From assembly GCA_028279375.1 (NCBI GenBank), contig JANQNW010000023.1, positions 148,322-212,321 on the forward strand: 64,000 bases of DNA, given 5' to 3'. Positions 60,534 through 64,000 of the stretch are shown here, one piece after another. Under the pieces are notes generated by a model. That model was not told the origin of the DNA and made no database searches. It saw only the letters and a list, made by a program, of their open reading frames with translations. The DNA comes from Phycisphaerales bacterium (lineage in GTDB: Bacteria > Planctomycetota > Phycisphaerae > Phycisphaerales > UBA1924). Position 1 is the stretch's first letter. Each line of letters opens with the position of its first letter. Made by a program: the position numbers and the translations under genes.

Positions 60534-61277
60534 ATGAGTTCGGTCGCGCTGGATTTCAGGCGGCAGGAGACGGGGATCGAGTTTGAGATGTCGGCGTCAT
60601 TCGCGCTGTCCTGCCTCGGCGCCCGTCCGGCGCGCGTCCTCGATGTTGGTTGCGGGCCCGGACAGATCAGCCGGCTGGTGATGGCGGGGAGACACGAGGT
60701 CATCGGGATCGACCCTGACGCCGATGATGCGGCGGCGGCGCGCGAACGTGGCGTGCAGGTCGAGGAATGTGGATTGCAGGAGTTCGAGGGCGAGGGATTC
60801 GACGCCGTGCTCTTCATGCGCTCGCTGCATCACATGCATGATCTGAACGGCGCACTCGAGAAGGCCGTTCGTTCATTGAAGCCGGGCGGCCAACTCATTG
60901 TGGAGGAGAAGGCGTTTTGCGATCCGGGCGCCCACGAGGCCGGCGCGTGGTTGGCGTCGATGGGAGCGCTTGCGTGTGAGATGACCGGGCTTGCGCCGCG
61001 CGACGGGCACTTCCTGAAGGACATTCTCGAGGCGGACGATCCGTGTGCGCATTGGCTGTCGGTCATCGACGATTCGCATACGGCGGCGACGATGGAAGCG
61101 GCCCTTGCTGAGAAGGGGCGTATGGACGTCTCCCTTGAAACGCCCTTTATTTTCAGGTATTTCCGCGCACTCGACGATGGCGGCGCTGCACAGCGCGCCG
61201 TGTTCGGAGCGGAGCATGACGCGATTACGCGCGGGGAGATCCCGGCTGTGGGGCGTCAGTGGCGGGTCTTCATCTAG
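60534..61277 (+). CDS. Class I SAM-dependent methyltransferase
   Basis: A 247-residue protein with SAM motif I VLDVGCGPGQISRLV, motif II IGIDPDADDA, DAVLFMRSLHHMHD (motif IV) and LKPGGQLIVEEKAF. It belongs to the small-molecule methyltransferase (type 11/25) group; the substrate is unknown. The acceptor region contains CAHWLSVIDDSHTAATM. ATG 60534 comes 14 bases after the rpoC terminator, so the promoter may be within or after it. It is convergent with metK. Confidence 0.85.
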   Translation: MSSVALDFRRQETGIEFEMSASFALSCLGARPARVLDVGCGPGQISRLVMAGRHEVIGIDPDADDAAAARERGVQVEECGLQEFEGEGFDAVLFMRSLHHMHDLNGALEKAVRSLKPGGQLIVEEKAFCDPGAHEAGAWLASMGALACEMTGLAPRDGHFLKDILEADDPCAHWLSVIDDSHTAATMEAALAEKGRMDVSLETPFIFRYFRALDDGGAAQRAVFGAEHDAITRGEIPAVGRQWRVFI

Positions 61278-61280
61278 GCG

Positions 61281-62441
61281 TCAGAGAGCGCTCTTGAGGG
61301 CGTCGACCTTGTCCGTCATCTCCCACCTGAAGAGATCGCCCTCGGGCTTGCGGCCGAAGTGGCCGTGGCGAGCCGTGGGCTTGTAGATGGGATTGCGCAG
61401 GCCGAGGGATTCGATGATTCCCTTGGGCGTGAGCATGAACACCTCGCGGACGGCGTCGGCGATCTTCAGCGGATCGGCTTCGGCGCCGACGCAATCGACG
61501 TGCACGCTCGTCGGCTCGGCGACGCCGATGGCGTAGCTGAGTTGAATCTCGCAGCGCTCGGCGAGTCCGGCGGCGACGATGTTCTTGGCGATGTAGCGCG
61601 ACATGTAGGCTGCGGAGCGATCGACCTTGGTCGGATCCTTGCCGGAGAAGGCGCCGCCGCCGTGGCGACCCATGCCGCCGTAGGTGTCGACGATGATCTT
61701 GCGTCCGGTGAGTCCGACGTCGCCGTGCGGGCCGCCGATCTCGAAGCGTCCGGTCGGGTTGACGTGCACGGTGATGTCGTCATTCCAGAGTTCACCGAGC
61801 GTGGGCCTGATGATCTTCGCGACGATCTCGTCGGCGAGTTCGGACTGACGCTCGTTCCAGTATGCGGTGTGCTGCGTCGAGAGGACGACGGTGTCGACGC
61901 GCTGGGGAACGCCGCTCTCGTTGTATTCGAGCGTGACCTGGCTCTTGGCGTCCGGGCGGAGGCCTTCGATGCCGGAGGCTTCGCGGACGAGGGCCTGTTT
62001 CTCGACGAGGCGATGGGCGAGGAAGACGGGGAGCGGCATCAGCGCTTGCGGGTCGAGCGCATCCGTTTCGCGGCAGGCGTAGCCGAACATCATGCCCTGG
62101 TCGCCGGCGCCGTCGGCGTCGACGCCCATGGCGATGTCCGCAGACTGTTGCTTGAGGCTGACGAGGACGGCGCAGGTCTCATGATCGAAGGCCATGGCGG
62201 GCTCGGTGTAGCCGATGTCGCGCACGGTCTGGCGGACAAGTTCCGGGATCTCCACGTAGGCGCTGGTGGTGACCTCTCCGGCGACGACGGCCATGCCCGT
62301 GGAGACCATGACTTCGCATGCGACGCGCGCCGTGGGGTCCTCGGCGATCATCGCGTCGAGCACCGCGTCTGAGATCTGGTCGGCCACCTTGTCAGGATGG
62401 CCCATGGAGACGGATTCAGACGTGAACAGGTAGGCGCACAT
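61281..62441 (-). CDS. metK: S-adenosylmethionine synthetase
   Basis: A 386-residue enzyme making SAM from methionine and ATP. The signature segments [27 protein letters not shown] and [19 protein letters not shown] are present. GGAGAAACACGT precedes ATG 62441. I looked for a SAM-riboswitch motif in the upstream 184 bp and see none. It ends 3 bp from the neighbouring methyltransferase stop on the other strand. Confidence 0.98.
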   Translation of the reverse strand: MCAYLFTSESVSMGHPDKVADQISDAVLDAMIAEDPTARVACEVMVSTGMAVVAGEVTTSAYVEIPELVRQTVRDIGYTEPAMAFDHETCAVLVSLKQQSADIAMGVDADGAGDQGMMFGYACRETDALDPQALMPLPVFLAHRLVEKQALVREASGIEGLRPDAKSQVTLEYNESGVPQRVDTVVLSTQHTAYWNERQSELADEIVAKIIRPTLGELWNDDITVHVNPTGRFEIGGPHGDVGLTGRKIIVDTYGGMGRHGGGAFSGKDPTKVDRSAAYMSRYIAKNIVAAGLAERCEIQLSYAIGVAEPTSVHVDCVGAEADPLKIADAVREVFMLTPKGIIESLGLRNPIYKPTARHGHFGRKPEGDLFRWEMTDKVDALKSAL

Positions 62442-62625
62442 ACGTGTTTCTCCAGGGAGGCTCCTCGAAATCGCTGAGATCGAGGGGCGCGATCGGTCGC
62501 GAGACGTCGGCGTCGCAGGTGACGCCGCTCGTCCGGGGCGGCCACTCTAGAGGGCGGATGAGGGGCGAGCAAGCAGTCAGCGCGTGACTTGACGCGCGCC
62601 GCAAAAGGGCTTCCCATCGCCAGCC

Positions 62626-63243
62626 ATGAAGATCATCGGAGGGCAATTCCGACGCCGGATCCTGAACTCGCCGCCGGGCGCTGAGAAGACACGTCCGATG
62701 CCGGCGCGCGTGCGCGAGGCGGTCTTCAATCTGCTGCGCGGACACGTGGAGGGCGAGGCCGTCTTCGACGGTTTCGCCGGAAGCGGCTCAATCGGTCTGG
62801 AGGCGCTCTCGCGCGGCGCGGCGCGTGTTGTCTTCGTTGAGCGCGACCGGGAGATCGCGGAGATCCTCCGCTCGAATATCGCGCTGCTTGGTGTGGACGA
62901 TCGCGCGGAGGTGATCGGCGGCGATGCGCTGGGTGTCGCGGCGGCTGCGCGCTGCCCGGATCCGGCGCACCTGATCTTCTTCGATCCGCCGTATCCATTG
63001 ATGCAGGATCCGGAGCGCCGGCGCCAGGTGTTGGAGCAGTTCGGACAGTTGATTCAGAAGCTGGATGACACGGGCTACGCCGTGCTGCGCACGCCGTGGC
63101 CGCTCGTTGACCGGATTGAGTCCGAGGATGAGGAGGCGCCGGCGCGATTTGAGGATGTGGATCTGCACATCGCCGGGGCGCTCGGTCCGGAGACGCACGC
63201 GTACACGACGATGGCGTGTCACCTCTACATGCGCGAGCGCTGA
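62626..63243 (+). CDS. rsmD: 16S rRNA (guanine-966-N2)-methyltransferase RsmD
   Basis: A 205-residue RNA methyltransferase with KIIGGQFRRRIL start, TRPMPARVREAVFNLL (substrate-binding area), SAM motif I DGFAGSGSIGLEALSRGA and the catalytic DPPY in FFDPPYPL. It modifies 16S rRNA G966. It diverges from metK with 184 bp between. Confidence 0.95.
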   Translation: MKIIGGQFRRRILNSPPGAEKTRPMPARVREAVFNLLRGHVEGEAVFDGFAGSGSIGLEALSRGAARVVFVERDREIAEILRSNIALLGVDDRAEVIGGDALGVAAAARCPDPAHLIFFDPPYPLMQDPERRRQVLEQFGQLIQKLDDTGYAVLRTPWPLVDRIESEDEEAPARFEDVDLHIAGALGPETHAYTTMACHLYMRER

Positions 63244-63244
63244 G

Positions 63245-63826
63245 TCAGTCTGTGTGTGGATGCTGCCCGAGGTCGAAGAGTTCGATCTCAGCGCCAAGTC
63301 CGTTGACGATTCGATTGGCGTAGCAGAAATAGGCGACGACCTGCGCGAGATCGAGGATCGAGCGGTCGTCAAGGCCGGCGGCTCTCAGTTCGTCGACGTC
63401 ATCACGCCGGACGCCGCCCGGATGCCGGGCGAGCTTCGACGCATATTCAGCCATCGCCGATTCACGGGGTGTGAGACCGGTGTCGTCACCGGCTGCGAGT
63501 TGGTCGGCGAGCTGCTTGCGATCGTCGGGGAGCAGGCGCTTGAGGCCTGCGGCATGATGGGTGCGGCAGTATTCGCATTCGTTGAGGCGGCTGACGATCG
63601 TGCCAACGATCTCGCGTTCGACGCGTGAGAGTGGGGACGGTCTATGCAGCGCGACGACGTAGAGATCGAAGTGCGCCTTGAGCGACTCCGGGCTCAGTGA
63701 GTGAATCTTCATCACGTTGTCGACGGTCCCGTCGGGGTTGCCGACGCGTTTGTAGAGCTCCGCCAGTGCGCCGCTCGCGATGGATTCGTCAATCATCTCG
63801 ATGTAGCTCATAGTGTGAGCGTACAT
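63245..63826 (-). CDS. AhpD-like carboxymuconolactone decarboxylase-family protein
   Basis: A 193-residue helical protein with the redox motif NECEYCRTHH (C-x2-C with His three residues later), the feature of alkylhydroperoxidase-like members, and a later EYASKLARHPGGVRRDDVDEL. Related to peroxidase-linked AhpD proteins that reduce peroxides via a thiol pair. ATG 63826 or 63811 may be the start. It follows a dockerin gene by 29 bp on the same strand. Confidence 0.86.
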   Translation of the reverse strand: MYAHTMSYIEMIDESIASGALAELYKRVGNPDGTVDNVMKIHSLSPESLKAHFDLYVVALHRPSPLSRVEREIVGTIVSRLNECEYCRTHHAAGLKRLLPDDRKQLADQLAAGDDTGLTPRESAMAEYASKLARHPGGVRRDDVDELRAAGLDDRSILDLAQVVAYFCYANRIVNGLGAEIELFDLGQHPHTD

Positions 63827-63855
63827 CGTTCAGCACGAGAAGGCGTCAGCGCGAT

Positions 63856-64000
63856 TCAGGGACACGGACCCCAGGTTCCGATGAGCGTCGCGAGATCCAC
63901 GGCGCCGACGGACCCGTTGCCATCGAAGTCCGCTGGATGACCGGGATTCGGACCCCAGCTTCCGACGAGGATGGCGAGATCGCCTGAGCCGACCATGCCG
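63856..64000 (-). CDS. 3' end of a dockerin-repeat protein
   Basis: The minus-strand frame is open to the right edge and ends at 63856. The visible 47 residues are two dockerin-like elements, VGSGDLAILVGSWGPNPG and DFDGNGSVGAVDLATLIG, followed by TWGPCP as the very C-terminus. It is the same end as in the gene at 27005 (WGACP). The body of the protein is outside the window. Confidence 0.85.
   Translation of the reverse strand, partial: GMVGSGDLAILVGSWGPNPGHPADFDGNGSVGAVDLATLIGTWGPCP

Noticed and set aside
62442..62625. Possible SAM riboswitch upstream of metK
   Set aside because: I could not draw any known SAM-I, SAM-II or SAH-type core; only a weak GCGCGT/ACGCGC pairing near 62580 is present.

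Overview
The window is about 64 kb of GC-rich (roughly 65% by eye) bacterial chromosome, and it points to a planctomycete of the order Phycisphaerales. The best evidence is the C-terminal dockerin-like repeat (D-x-[ND]-G-[DN]-G-x-V-x-S-x-DLA-x-LI-x-x-WG-x-C-P) on several secreted proteins. Pseudopilins with an H-X9-DG block, a serine/threonine kinase fused to a TolB-like propeller, many lipoproteins and a dispersed gene order fit the same group. I see no prophage, insertion sequence, CRISPR array, toxin-antitoxin pair or secondary-metabolite cluster. The content is mostly housekeeping with accessory secreted proteins between.

Layout. 1-10.3 kb: the end of a beta-propeller gene, then CYTH protein and ligA on the minus strand, a folD-like gene with altered active-site residues, tatA, an M20 dipeptidase, trpC and a CPBP membrane protease diverging from one shared CATG, and trpS. 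10.3-22 kb: tRNA-Ile(GAT), a GIY-YIG-like protein, an acyltransferase, an O-methyltransferase next to a glutamate-cysteine ligase/CBS fusion, a UbiA-like protein, an HU-like gene overlapping bioF, a TerB-like protein, a secreted amidohydrolase and a lipoprotein alpha/beta hydrolase. 22-29 kb: a three-gene minus-strand operon (doubly anchored coiled-coil lipoprotein and two exported ankyrin proteins), a sulfotransferase, a dockerin protein, an 0.8-kb tract without a convincing gene, and a small Cys-Cys lipoprotein. 29-37 kb: class II aldolase diverging from the kinase, feoA-feoB plus a small translationally coupled membrane protein under a Fur-like palindrome, and a class I aldolase. 37-43 kb: secreted dockerin and FG-GAP proteins and a pseudopilin. 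43-48.6 kb: dnaB, nnrE with a lipoprotein and a degenerate amidohydrolase, and a secreted TPR-like protein. 48.8-60.5 kb: rplK-rplA-rplJ-rplL-rpoB-[lipoprotein]-rpoC, ending in a strong terminator. 60.5-64 kb: a methyltransferase, metK, rsmD, an AhpD-like protein and the end of another dockerin protein.

How the parts work together. The transcription/translation block is one unit with a terminator-plus-promoter relay between rplL and rpoB; an unexpected lipoprotein gene splits rpoB from rpoC. The Feo genes form an iron-import operon whose operator-like palindrome overlaps its predicted promoter. The dockerin-bearing proteins look like clients of one unidentified surface-sorting or assembly system whose partner is not in the window. 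The points most worth a second look are the rpoB-lipoprotein-rpoC insertion, the dockerin family, the FolD-like substitutions, the Feo micro-protein with its palindrome, and the GCS2-CBS fusion.
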